Below are positions 24,192 to 35,330 of a DNA stretch of 64,000 nt, in pieces (within the stretch, counting starts at the first letter, position 1; each line of letters starts with the position of its first letter). The DNA comes from Tyto alba (Eukaryota > Chordata > Aves > Strigiformes > Tytonidae): NCBI RefSeq assembly GCF_018691265.1, contig NW_024881303.1, positions 14,749,777 through 14,813,776 on the forward strand, written 5' to 3'. The position numbers were made by a program, and so were the translations under genes. The notes under the pieces are model-generated. The model did no database searches. It was given only the letters and a program-made list of their open reading frames with translations, and was not told where the DNA came from.

Positions 24192-24629
24192 TTAAACAGC
24201 ATGTGTCTCAGGCTGGGCCGAGGGATGTGCTCCCGGACTTTGGGGACGGGGAGGGGAAGGAGATGGTGGTTTACATAAGCAGATACAACTACATGGGCAC
24301 TTGAAAGAGGAACATTTACAAGGGCAAAAGATATGTAGTAAAAAGGCAAACAAAGTGAGGGCTACCAACATCAAGTCTGCATAATAAATTGCTGCCCATA
24401 CATAAGCACGCTCCATTGTTTTCACGGTTTCGGAGGTACAAGAGTGAGAGCGCAAGTGGTCAACCCGCCTGGTCAGTAGGGATCGGGAGTCAGGGTCCAC
24501 ATACGCAGCAGGAAAATGGATTTCCACGCCCCCAGTCCAAAGCGCATGTGTTGTTGGAGGGTCTCGAAAGTTATACCCGGATGGCAAAAACAACTGCCAG
24601 GCCCGCCCAGATCTAGGCAACACAGGCAT
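24192..24629 (-). CDS. Unassigned membrane-protein-like ORF in ERV-C insert
   Basis: 145 codons from an ATG on the minus strand. Residues ~70-110 hold a hydrophobic segment (ADLMLVALTLFAFLLHIF) followed by a cysteine-rich stretch of C-x-C pairs, then a proline/serine-rich tail (PPSPSPPRPQSPG). It has no signal peptide. I do not recognise it. It overlaps the plus-strand frame 24448-24960, so one of the two may be chance; stops are rare here because of base composition. Whether it is translated cannot be told. Confidence 0.35.
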   Translation of the reverse strand: MPVLPRSGRAWQLFLPSGYNFRDPPTTHALWTGGVEIHFPAAYVDPDSRSLLTRRVDHLRSHSCTSETVKTMERAYVWAAIYYADLMLVALTLFAFLLHIFCPCKCSSFKCPCSCICLCKPPSPSPPRPQSPGAHPSAQPETHAV

Positions 24630-24960
24630 TCTGGGTGGAAGAGAAACTTCCGCTCATTGCGCACTTGGACCTTCCTCGGTCAAGCCGCTAGCCTGGGGCT
24701 GGACTATCCCACTAATCTTACTGATCCCGCTGGATTGCAATCTTGGGAAGATGGAAGTAGGGGACGATCCCGTGTGCGCCGCCCTGCTGTTAGGATTTTT
24801 CATTATATTGCTGGTGACTGTCGTTGCCATCGCGGTATGCGAGGGAATGTCTCGTGGCTGGTATCGGAGAAGATCACCTCCTCCCCCCAGTCCTCCAAGA
24901 TCACGAAGACAACTAAGACGCCCTCGAAACCTTGATGAGGTGATGGAAACAGACTCATAG
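24448..24960 (+). CDS. Unassigned membrane-protein-like ORF, possible Env C-terminus
   Basis: Open from 24448 to TAG at 24958-24960; the first in-frame ATG is 24751, so it is either a 69-residue protein or the end of a longer broken one. After 24751 come a ~21-residue membrane segment (ALLLGFFIILLVTVVAIAV), an arginine-rich patch and a PPPPSPPRSRR tail ending acidic. An upstream hydrophobic stretch lies at ~24705-24735. The stop is 13 bases before an LTR-like unit preceded by a purine-rich run, the position an Env C-terminus would occupy. Family not recognised. Confidence 0.4.
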   Translation, partial: ERKWSTRLVSRDRESGSTYAAGKWISTPPVQSACVVGGSRKLYPDGKNNCQARPDLGNTGILGGRETSAHCALGPSSVKPLAWGWTIPLILLIPLDCNLGKMEVGDDPVCAALLLGFFIILLVTVVAIAVCEGMSRGWYRRRSPPPPSPPRSRRQLRRPRNLDEVMETDS

Positions 24961-24973
24961 TTCAAAGAAGGAA

Positions 24974-25228
24974 ATGTTACTAATCAGCGGAGTTACCACG
25001 TGGCGCATGACTGTTGTTCTTGGACTCTTTCTATCTTTCTATCGCTATCGCCCCCGTGAGCAGGGGTAACAAGAGCTCGAAGGACAACATCCAAAGGACA
25101 GTGCTGATATCTTTGTTTCTTACTTTTTCTCTTTCTGATTGTGTCGCGTGGGACTTTGCTGGATTGTTATACAGTTAATTATTTCAGGTTCTTTTTTGCT
25201 AATAAATTGTTGATTATTGTTTACAGAG
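24974..25228 (+). repeat. LTR-like unit, 255 bp
   Basis: Starts TGTTACTAATC and ends TTGTTTACA (TG...CA), with AATAAA at ~25200 and a purine-rich run (AAAGAAGGAAA) just upstream, the arrangement of a short 3' LTR in plus orientation. No second copy in the window, so the call rests on structure alone. Confidence 0.45.
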
Positions 25229-25455
25229 TGTCTGATAGTACGGTCGACTGTGCAGTTCGGCGCACAGCTCGAATTTGCTTAACGCCAACAGGTGAAACAG
25301 TAGTAGCAAATTGCATGTTGGTCACAACATGTTGGATTAACTGGACAAAGCAAGGAATAACACACGGCAAAAACATTAAGGCGACAACTGCACATAGCAG
25401 ATAGAATAAAAGCTGTTTTACCCATGGTGCTCCGGGTAACCAAGACCATAAAACA
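25221..25455 (-). pseudogene. Inverted retroviral env transmembrane tail
   Basis: The minus-strand frame has a membrane anchor with LCAVVALMFLPCVIPCF and a following cytoplasmic tail, stop at 25221-25223. It is clearly related to the plus-strand anchor beginning at 25456 (LFLPCLIPCF), so two related env ends lie head to head. Confidence 0.65.
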
Positions 25456-25696
25456 CCCTCAATGTTAGACTCAAAATGGTGGAATGATCTATTAGGAACT
25501 TCCTGGTGGAAAATATTGGATTTTTTTCTTCCTTTGTGCCGTCGCGGGCTTACTATTTTTACCATGTTTAATACCTTGCTTTATATGGCTAATATCTCAT
25601 GTTATCGAGGGGATGCAAATAACAGCAATGCCGGTAAACCCTGAAATGGCAGCAGTGTCCGGTGCCCACAAAGTTATGATATTAAGAAAACAATGA
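25456..25696 (+). pseudogene. ERV-C env transmembrane tail
   Basis: Starts near SKWWNDLLGTSWWK, then after one frame change (~25540) gives the anchor LFLPCLIPCFIWLI and a cytoplasmic tail ending at TGA 25694-25696. An A-rich/GGGG polypurine tract (25735-25765) follows directly before the 3' LTR. Confidence 0.7.
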
Positions 25697-25766
25697 GACT
25701 AAGTGTTAGTAAGCTCAAGCAAAATATGGTATTAAAAAAAAAAAAAAAAAAAAAAAAGGGGTGGAT

Positions 25767-26501
25767 TGTGATAAATAATAGAAGAATTTTGCTTTTGCTA
25801 AAAGTAATTAAACAGTTACTTTTATTGAATTAGGCTAAAGCTATTATTAGTACAATGATACAAATTTTAAGAAAAGTAAAATAATTTACTAGTGGGAAAA
25901 GAGAGGGGGGGGGAGATTGATCAGAGGAAACAACAACCCAACAGCCCCCTTTTTTCTTTGGAATGCTCACCAGATGGTCCATATCAAAGGATGGTAACTC
26001 CTTTGCAATGGAATGAGAAAGAAAAGGATGGGCCATCCCTGGTACCTCTTGTCCTTGAGGTAAGAGAGGAACTGAAACCACTGAGCCAGAAAGACAAAGG
26101 AGCTGCAAATTAGCCCAGACTTGAAGGACAAGGTGTACGTGACCACAGGACTGAGTTTGCACAGAAATAAGGGTCAACGAGCGAAAACAGTGAAGAAGAC
26201 TACGAGCCTTCATCTGCAGACCCCTGCCCATGACCACCAGGGAGCACCGCGCAAGGGAGATGGGAGGAATTTGGGGTGGGGAGATATGTTAATGATTTCT
26301 TGGAACTAATTGTAATATTCCCTCCCTATCTTTAGAAGTAGTGATGCATATGTATTAGAGTAGATGAATATGTAACCATTTATACAATAAAAGGGAGCCC
26401 CTTTTGGCTCCAGGGTGCGCCATTGCGCCCAGCCCTGTATTCTTTGCTCCACTGACTTTGTCCCCAGTAAAACTTTTTTATATACGTGGGCTTGTTTCTC
26501 A
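25767..26501 (+). repeat. ERV-C 3' LTR
   Basis: 735 bp, closely matching 18722-19458 over its full length with scattered substitutions and small length changes in G and C runs. Confidence 0.9.
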
Positions 26502-27364
26502 GAAAGCGAAGCTTTGCTGGCTTTTGTGAGTCATTCGGGATGGATGAAATCCACTGCCTACTGAAAAAGCTTGCCTTCCTTCTAAAAATAGACTCTCCAA
26601 AATACCTATGAGGCTTTCACTAAGACAGACAGACCCCGGTAAACAAAAACAAGCACCTCTTCAAAATACCTACATTTATTACATCAAAACTCAAAGCTCT
26701 AACAGTTCACACATAGTGTCTTCCTTCCAGGCTGTCCCAAATGTGACAACAGGAAGGCAAAAGTGTTTGCATGTATCCAAACAAAGCCGTGGAATAAAAG
26801 TCCTGTAAAGATACGTTTACACAAAACTCATGTGGTCTTTAATTAAGTGCAACATAAGTGGTACACACTGATTGACTTGTACAAAAAGATGCATGAAATA
26901 AAAGTTAGTATTTTACATTTCCTGTGCCTTTTGTTGAAATGTAGAACATTTCGCTACCAATACCATGGAGGGAATAAAACACAGCAGCATTAACTCAGAT
27001 TTCAGCTCTTATTTACAGCATTTAGATGGTAACATTGCAGAATATTCTTGCTTTCATTAAAAATATCTTATAAAAGCTAGCCGTTATCTACCATTACTGG
27101 AGAGCTCTGCTGATGTCAGTGAGTATCACTATTCACAGCTTGATTAACCAGTTACTGTTGTACAGTTGAGGCTACACCTGCAATGATTATTTCAGTCAGT
27201 TCTGAGAGATTCCGCATCCTCTCTTACCTGATCATCTTTTCTACTTCTCCAGTGGGCCCTTTATGGGTTCTCCAAATTTTGGTGCTAATGCAGACTGCAG
27301 CATTAACACAGCAGGACAAAGACATGACAACCAAAGGGCATCAAATATAAAATACTTAACCATT
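26502..27364. other. Probable TFAM 3' UTR/flank
   Basis: AT-rich unique sequence downstream (minus sense) of the TFAM-like stop codons; a minus-strand AATAAA occurs at ~26666-26671. No other gene seen. Confidence 0.35.
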
Positions 27365-28244
27365 TCATTCTTCTGATTTTTTCAACTTTAACTTTGCCTC
27401 GTTTTCACATGAAGAATCTTTGGCTGTTTCAGCTTTGTTTACAGGTTTAATCAGTTTTCTTTTCTGGCTTTTGCTTTCTGGAACGTATTAGGTCTTCGCA
27501 TCCAAGTTTGACCGTTTTTGCTTCCCACAACTGCATTTCATTCTCGTACCGAACCTTATCATCTTCAGCAAGCTGCACGTATGGCTGGGAGAAAATTAGG
27601 TATCAACAGTTACAGAAGGGGCTTTGTCAGGATAACTGCCATGTCACATCCTCCTCTTTGATACAGAGGTGACTTACTACAAGACCTGTGTAGTGCACAT
27701 CCCAGGCGTCCACTTTCACCTTCAGAAAATTCAAAAAACATCCAACATAAAAATACAAAACCTAAGTATTGAACTGTGGTTATGTCAACAGATTGACATC
27801 CCTGAAGAGGAAGTTTATTCAGTACGACTACTAACAGCTAAGGCTTTTTATGGGAGTACTAGTCTGAGAGAGATGGCTTATGTAAGAAACAGGAACAGAT
27901 ATTTCTGCAGAACTATTTCAAATTATTTTTCTACAGAAAAAAACATGAACATAGTGCATGTTCTAAGAACGCATTCAAAACAATCTGGAAGAAGGGCATT
28001 GAGGAGGAAGGACGGTAAGGTACAGAATACTTGAAAATTGGGAGGTTTAGATTAGAGTTCAGTATAGCACCCCTCCAGTTTTCAATACCCCCATCTGTAG
28101 GTTCGTATTTCAATACACTGAGAAAGCTGGCAAAAAAGTATCCTGAAGACAACCAAAATTAATAAATTACTGCGTGCACATTACATGTAGATTTCTGTTG
28201 CTTTTACCTGTCCAAAGTCTTTCCATGAGCAGCAAATTACTATG
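27365..28244 (-). pseudogene. TFAM: TFAM-like terminal exon(s), partial
   Basis: TFAM is the mitochondrial HMG-box DNA-packaging and transcription factor. The minus-strand exon starting at 27584 (acceptor CTCCCAG) encodes the end of HMG box B, PYVQLAEDDKVRYENEM then LWEAKTVKLGCEDLIRSRK, matching the family's QHAKEDETRYHNEM and SWEEQMIEVGRKDLLR. This frame stops at 27447-27449. A neighbouring frame runs basic and open to TGA 27365-27367, so a one-base frameshift near the end is possible. A 37-bp piece at 28208-28244 (SWKDFGQ, GTAAAA donor) could be the preceding exon. The rest of the gene is not seen; LTRs occupy 28802-29568. Identity fair, functional state unknown. Confidence 0.55.
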
Positions 28245-28801
28245 CTGGCATTTAAAAATAAGTATTATTAGAAAAAAACCAAATTGTTGCAGATTATTCC
28301 ACCTTCATCCCTAGATGCCGCTCAGCATCCATTTCCAGGCATACAGAACTTCCATCCCATCCCACTGACTCACATTTCATCAACACTGTGAAAGAAATGG
28401 TCACTACTGGAATAAAAGTAATGACGATCTTTTTCAAGGTGTACAAATAAGATCTCAGAGTATTGTCCTCAGTATTATACTTTGAGCAACCGAGTTCAAG
28501 ATTTCCTATGAATTTATTAATTTTGACTCCAGTTTGTAATTTTCCAATTAGATCAGAGCCTCACCAAAACCCACTGACATACCTGCTGTTGAGAATCGGA
28601 CAGTTTTCACCATGCTTCAAACAACTGCTTCATCTTTGCCTACAGGATACAGAATATACAATACGATAGGATTATTTTCACAGCAGACTGACCACAGGGT
28701 TACAGATGAATGTCACACTAGTGAAAGCCAAGTATAAACCAATGTAAAAAAGCAGAAAGTCATATGGGATTAATACCCCACCCTCCTAAAATAGGTAAAT
28801 G

Positions 28802-29129
28802 TGAGAAACAAGCCCATGTATATATAAAAAAAGTTTTATTGGGGACAAAGTCAGTGGAGCAAAGAATACAGGGCTGGGCGCAATGGCACGCCCTGGAGCC
28901 AAAAGGGGCTCCCTTTTATTGTATAAATGGTTACATATTCATCTACCCTAATACATATGCATCACTACTCCAAGGATAGGGAGGGAATATTACAATTAGT
29001 TCCGAGGAATCATTAACATATCCCTCCACCCCAAATTCCTCCCGTCGCGCTTGCGCAGTGCTCCCTGGTGGTCATGGGCAGGGGTCTTCACATGAAGGCT
29101 CGTAGTCTTCTTCACTGTGTTCGCTAGCT
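28802..29129 (-). repeat. ERV-C-type LTR, 5'-truncated
   Basis: Minus-strand copy of the R/U5 half and part of U3 of the ERV-C LTR. It stops abruptly at the border of an ERV-A-type LTR. Confidence 0.85.
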
Positions 29130-29568
29130 TGCGGAGCGGCGGAGGAACAATGCCGAGACAGACTCAATGTGAGTGATAAAGCATGGTTCACTTTATTGGT
29201 CCAGGGTACACATATTTATACAGACAATGATAATTATTATGCCTACTAGTCACTAGCTGTTTGGCTTAAGCTCTAAAGGTCGTATTCTCACGGTCCACCT
29301 ACTTGCAGTTAGCTAGCAGCACAAGCTTCTCATAACACTGTTTCCCATTCCACTACTTTCCAATTCCTCTTATCTTGTTTACAATATACAACGATACACA
29401 AGGCTGAAGCGTCCTTGACATTCCTCATGTATCAGCAGCTGCGAGCAGCTGCAGGCAAACCCTAGTGAGGCCCAGCATCAGCGAGGCAGCATCAGCCCTT
29501 AGAACAGGCTCTGATCGTACAACTGCTCGGTGGGCTCATGACCCTTGTCTCTGAGCCATTCTCCAACA
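29130..29568 (-). repeat. Solo LTR, ERV-A type (short form)
   Basis: 439 bp, TGCGGAG...CCAACA on the plus strand. Lacks the U3 extension. It directly abuts the ERV-C-type LTR on the left, but the ERV-C-type sequence does not resume on the right, so this is not a simple insertion. Confidence 0.85.
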
Positions 29569-32500
29569 GCACTGGACACAAATTAGCCAGTGAAATATTC
29601 CATATCATGTAATGTCGTGCTCGGTGTATAGAGGAGGGGTGGTCGGGAAGGGAGGGCTCTCGCTTCTGGGATTCCAGTTTTGGGATCTACACTTCTCTGG
29701 GATCACTGGCCAGGAATGGGCTGGGCATCAGTGGGCAGGTGGTGAGCAATCACATTGTGCATTACCCCTTTGCATTTTACTGAAAAAAAAAAAAAAAAAA
29801 AAAATTGCACTGTTTTTATCTCAACCTACGAGTCTCTTTATCTTTACCCCGTCATTTCTCTCCCTCACCCCTGAGGGAGGGGAGGGTGAGTGAGCAGCTG
29901 TGTGGTGCTTGGCTGCCAGCCAGGTTTAAACTACATCAATCACTATCTCAAAAATCATTATTGGATTAATTAAGATATGCCCACTCACAACTTGAAAAGC
30001 AATCAGTCAGAAAAAGGAAAAAAAATAATCTTGGTTCTGCAGTTACCATAAGGCAGTATATCTAGACATCTGTAAGGTTCCAGTTTCCAACAATGCTAGC
30101 TGCCTTTTGATTTTTTGAGATAAGTACTGTTAGCAGTAAAATCAAATGTTTCTATTGGAGTTGCGTTCAGGGCAAGCATTCAGTATTCAAGTAGTTTGTA
30201 TTTACCGTAACAAGTCATTCACTCATTCATTCATTTACGTAAGGGCTTTGCTATTCTGTATATATTATGAACTCCCTTGGCTTTCTTTCCAGTTTTATAA
30301 AGGACTCTTGTGAGAGGTTTCAGTGATAGCAGATACCACAGCCTGCAAGGGAGCCGTTCCTTGTGTTGCCCTCACTGCAGATGAAAGCCCTTCGTAACAG
30401 ATAAGGACAGAAGCAGGTAAAGCTTTATTCCTATTGGACAAAACACTAAAAAAATGTCTTCCACAACCTCAAAAAACGAGAATGGAGTTGTCTTTTAGAT
30501 ATCATTTTGTTTTATAAATAAACAAATGAGGGCATGTATTGAGTTTTCAGTATCAGCACCTAATTTGTCTTGTTTTTTCTCTATGCTCAGCTAAAACAAT
30601 GTAGAGCTTTCTTAGTTCAAAAGAATATTGGGTCTTGCACCCCAGACTGATATCAGGTATTTCTATTTGTGGCTTCGATGACTGCCTACAATCCATATTC
30701 TTCAAAGCGAACTTCTATTAACTGTAGACACTGGTATGGCCTGCAGCATTATGGAAATAGTTCTCCTTTTTTGCATATTAAGGGAGCTTTTAGAGCCCGC
30801 ATCACTCCCACGGGGTCTTTGCCTGTGCCTCTTTAAAGAGAATGTTTCTTGGACCATTCTGGAGATCTCCTCCCACCTTAATTGTATTGTGAAGCCAAGA
30901 GAAATTTTACTTCAGATACTTTCTGTCAGGAAAAGCTAATGAGATTGTTTGGATTTAAATTGTAAGAAGTGTTCTTGGCCTGTAAAGTAGCATTGCTGGA
31001 ATTGAAGGGTGCTCGCACAGTCATTTTCCTTGGAGCAGAGCATTTTTCTGCACTTTGGCACCACGTTCTCCAAAGGTTACTCTCCAGTCTTAACAGGTAC
31101 CAATGTTCACATATGCAGGAGAGGAAGAAGTGCAATGCTGCATTTCCAACTTACACTAATTAACTAAGTGTATATCAGATACGTGTTACCCTCACGCTGC
31201 AAATAAGCTACACTGCAGCAACTGGCAAAGAGCCTTAAGAAAATCACCATTAACGAGTTCACGGTGTCTGGCATTGGTTTTCTGTCTGGTATATGGAATA
31301 AAGCCCTGAATCAATCAGTGATCAATACCATTTTCTCCAATTTTGTTAGAAGTATCAGACTGAGCTATAAATACTCAGTGTGAATTCCCCTATTATCATT
31401 ATTTTATTTCTTTGCCAATTGCTCTAACTATCTGTGAAGGATTAGTCAGTGGAACAAGGGCTGTGACCAAAGTATCACTCTCCTGATGGGGTGTGCTGAC
31501 TGTCATGCAGTGCAGTCATTACTACACCTGTTTATCCTAGCGTAATCTTGGAGTGACTTTGGTATGACAAATTGAGAGTCCTTCTCCAGTGTAAACTGTA
31601 GCCATGGAGTTAGCGCACTTGTCTGGGAAGCAGAAGGCCAGTGTTTAAATCCTTGCTCCGAAAGCCTTAAGAGGGCATTTGAACCATGGGGTTGTTCATG
31701 GCCAAGATGTCATGCATCCTGTGGAGAGCACTGGAGTTTCCATGTTCATCAGGTCTTTTCTTTCCAAACTTTTGTTGCTCATGTTAAAGGCTCATGTTCA
31801 ATACAGGCAATTGAAATGAAACAGTGCTTTGGGTGGGAGAGGGGAGGATTGGACAATGTGCTATTTCTAATGCGGGTGTTTTTATGTTACCCTGGAATAT
31901 TCGTAACTACAGGTGAACTTGAAAAATCATTTATTCACACAGTTGTAGTTTGGTAAGGGATTCGAAGTGGCTCTTTTCATGTTGCTTAAAGGGAAATATT
32001 CTGTCAGCCCAAGTTCACTGAAAATTTACTGGAGGTTCATCTGAAATGTTCATGAACCTTAGCTAAGTTGTCAACAAACTTGCCTTGGTTTTCAACCATG
32101 TCACACCATTTGACACCAGCAGACTCTTGTATGTGTTTGGAGCAGATAAAAAAAAGTTTCACCTCTGTGCCCTGCTGTATTAACTGCATTAATTAACTTA
32201 ATCTGTAAACAAAGATGCTCGTAAGTGATCTCTAAATAGTCCAGCAGAGAATATGCATTAAGTGAAACAATGGTAACATAAAATGTGTGTTTTGAAGGCT
32301 TAAACACTTACAGATATTTGCATAAAAACCTATGCGAATCCAACCCTGCAGAGAGTCACCTGCTCTGCTCCTTTCTATGTCCAAAACCAAAAGTAAAGAT
32401 GAAGGGGAAAATGTCAGTCTTTATTGCGTGTATTTTTCTTGTGCTTCCTTCTGCTAGATGAGCATTTTCATTTTGAAAAAACAGTAACTTAATAAAGCAG

Positions 32501-33448
32501 AGATTTGAGACTGGAATAGTGAGTTTCATCTAATTACCTCCAGGTGCTTGTGAGAACTTGTTTTCCCAAGGCTCCCTCTGTAGTCAGTGGAGACAAGAGA
32601 AAACACTAGAGGCTGGGTTCTCCCAACCTATAACTGGCATGTGAAAGAAAGGTTACAAATCTCTTCCGGATACTCTTCTCTTGCTCTGCATTTAGGTCAG
32701 GACATCTGATAGTAACATCAGTGAGCAACTGCTTGGAAACAACGGCATTTCAGTGCAGGCAGATGTCAGACAAGACTGTGTGACAGACTGTGTGGAACCA
32801 TAATAAATTTCAGTCATTGTTGAGAGCACTAAAGAAGACGAGTGATACTTGGTCCCTACTCCACCCCCTCCCCCTTTGCTGAGGAAACAGAGAGCAAGAA
32901 GCTGTGGAAGAAAGCATGGAATTACAAAAGAGATACTTGATATTACTTATTTTGGAATCAAGAGATTTTCAGGGGTTCCTAGTCCAAAAAGGCAAGTGTT
33001 GAAAAGTAGAAAGCGTAGCTTTCAGCATACGGATTTGATGTGGTTTGATTTGATAGTTTAGCATTCGTGCAATAGAAGAAATGAGTCTGGCACATAGGTG
33101 TGAGAGAGGTGTGCAACAGGTCTGAGTGAATTTGGTATTTCCCATGAATAGGGTGAAACAGCTAACAGCCTCTTGAAAATCTTCTGTTCTGGAGAAAGGA
33201 TCCTTTGTGAGTGTTTGAAAAAGGCAGAAAGAAGCCAACAGGTTCTCTGAGGACTAAATGAAATGTAAAACATACAAATCAGGGTGTGAGAAATGCTCAA
33301 AGGACTCTCTCTGCCTGTATTATAGAGGAAGACTGCTAGAAAGGAAAGAAGCAGAAAAGGAAGGATAGAACTTTTCACCCAGACTGTAACATTACCACAC
33401 ATGTTTGTTGCTGTGCTCCAGTCTCAGCAGGATGAACTGAAATTCCAC
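29569..33448. other. Unassigned host sequence upstream of OR locus
   Basis: Unique-looking AT-rich sequence with a poly-A run at 29781-29803. No exon or repeat family recognised; short open frames (30736-30939, 32849-33061) lack coding character. Confidence 0.4.
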
Positions 33449-34398
33449 ATGGGACCAGAAAATGAAACTGCGGTTACTGAGTTCATCCTAGAGGGTTTCT
33501 CGGGGCTTGATCGACGACTACAGCTATTTCTCTCTCTGGTCCTTCTGCTCATCTACCTGACAACAGTGATGGGGAACGCAACCATCATTTTCCTCGTGTG
33601 TGTGGATCACCGCCTGCAAACCCCCATGGACTTTTTCATCAGCAATCTGTCCCTCCTGGAAATCTGGTTTACATCCTCCACAAGCATCAAATTGTTTCTG
33701 ATCCTGGGTTCTGGTAGGAGAACCATCTCTCTAAGCGGCTGCTTTGCCCAATCCTATTTCTATTTTGCCCTGGGCTGTACAGAATTTGTTCTACTTGTTG
33801 TTACGTCCTTTGACCGCTATGTTGCTATCTGCCAGCCTTTGCGTTATGCTGCCATCATGAAGCCTCAGCCCTGCATCCAGCTGGTTGTTGCTGCTTGGGT
33901 CATAGGCATCACGCTCCTGAGTTACCGTCTGGTCTTCATCTACCAGCTGAATTTCTGTGGCTCAAATAAGATCTACCATTTTTTTTTTGTGACAGTTCTC
34001 CCTTATTCAGACTGTCCTGTTCTGACACCAGCCTGCTTTGGAAAATAGACTCTGGTTTAGTATCATTTGTCATACTGACTTCCTTATGCTTAACTCTGGC
34101 ATTTTACACAGGCATTCTCCTCTGTATTCTACACCTTCCAGCAACATTGGGGAGGAAAAAAGCTTTTACTACGTGTTCTTCCCATCTCACCTCCTTGGCT
34201 ATTGCATATGGGAGCAGCATTGCTCTCTACATGCATCATTCAGAAGATGCTTCCTTGGAGACAAACAGAATTGTAGCTTTGCTGAACACTGTCCTGTACC
34301 CATTCTTAAACCCCTTCATCTACAGTCTGAGAAACAAGGCTGTGATAGCGGCCCTGAGTGAAGCCATTGGCCGGGCAACACTGCAGATTTTCCCCTAA
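33449..34398 (+). pseudogene. Olfactory receptor (OR6-like), one frameshift
   Basis: Seven-helix odorant receptor. ATG 33449 gives MGPENETAVTEFILEGF, then GN in TM1, PMDFFISNLS (family PMYFF), FDRYVAICQPLRY at the end of TM3 and the TM4 region. At the T10 run near 33980-33990 the frame shifts by one: the main frame stops at 34047, while the downstream frame gives the FFCDSSPL block, TM5, KAFTTCSSHL in TM6 and PFLNPFIYSLRN in TM7, ending at 34396-34398. It is otherwise complete and in normal order. A single homopolymer change separates it from an open gene, so assembly error or population polymorphism is possible. Confidence 0.88.
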
Positions 34399-35330
34399 TC
34401 ATGATGCATTTCTGGACAGCAATTCCAATGATCTGCTATCATATGTTAAGTAATACCAGTGCAGATGTATGCCACCTCCAAAGACAGATGCCTCAGGAGA
34501 TTTCTGTTCTTCTTGGGTTGTGTGAGGTTAAGTGATAAGAAGCTTGTCTGCACATACCAAGGAAACACTAACCATGGCAGGAGGAGTAACTCAGTGAATA
34601 CCCTGCCCCAGCTGCTCTCAGGCCCATCACAGCACAGCCAGCAGCTCATCAGGAACCCATCTCCACAAACCAAGAAGAGCACAGAGGCACAGTGGCAGGT
34701 GGGAAACCAACTTACAAGCTCCTGAGCAATTAACATCTTGTCCCAGCTCCTTACAGAGCTGCCCTGGGAGAGCCATCAGCCTTGTTGTCCAGGTGTAAAC
34801 CCATCAAGGTGAGCCACTGAGAGCAGCTCTCTGGATCACCATTTGGACTAAGGGGATTGTTTCCTAGGGGTGGGGGATACATTATGGGATGCAGGGAAAG
34901 AGCATTTTTGGACTGCACAGGACCTATTATGAGCTTTTTAGTGGAGGACCCCAACCAGTGCAGTCCATCCTATCTTCTCATTAAACTTAATTTCTAACTA
35001 TTTCCTGTGTGAGGAAATCTCTCTTCTGTGTGAATGTGTGAACATGGGGGTGTGAGTGCAGCAACTGGAATAGAACCAGGGTGTCATACATCCCATATGT
35101 CATTAGTGCCACTGACTGAGAGGCTGGAGTGAATGAAGTTAAATTCTATGTGTGTGACGGGGGTGGTCTGTACCTTCATCTGGAAAAGGGTGCTGCTTTG
35201 GGGGCTTGTATGTCCAGATGCCTGCTACTGGGGAGGCTGGTATCCAGGAGCAGCTACTGAGGACACTGAGTGTCTGACCCCAGCTGCTGCAGGGATTCAC
35301 CATCTACAGGTATATATATAAAACAGAGTC
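34399..35330. other. OR 3' flank, unassigned
   Basis: Non-coding sequence following the OR pseudogene; no exon or repeat family recognised. Confidence 0.4.

Larger units (their letters stand above)
24190..25455. mobile_element. Foreign segment inside ERV-C env
   Basis: Between surface-Env sequence (to ~24150) and the plus-strand transmembrane tail (from 25456) lies ~1.27 kb that does not continue ERV-C. Composition shifts to GC-rich over 24190-24960. It contains overlapping open frames on both strands, an LTR-like unit (24974-25228) and an env tail in the opposite orientation (25221-25455). Exact borders are uncertain by tens of bases; no target duplication was identified. Confidence 0.6.
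18722..26501 (+). mobile_element. ERV-C provirus, class I, tRNA-Pro primer
   Basis: Plus-strand provirus: 5' LTR 18722-19458, primer site 19463-19480, gag from ~20112, protease end ~21261-21490, RNase H ~21500-22000, integrase ~22140-23215, env 23340-25696, polypurine tract, 3' LTR 25767-26501. A single nucleocapsid CCHC box and a tRNA-Pro site fit a gamma-like virus. The reverse transcriptase polymerase domain is missing, all genes carry stops or frame changes, and env contains a foreign insert at ~24190-25455. The LTRs are closely similar, suggesting a fairly recent insertion. No matching target duplication (flanks AAAAAC and GAAAGC). Confidence 0.88.

Noticed and set aside
31600..31670. 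tRNA-like A-box/B-box pair (TTAGCGCACTTG ... GTTTAAATCC)
   Set aside because: Anticodon and acceptor stems do not pair properly; at best a very old tRNA-derived SINE relic, not a tRNA gene.
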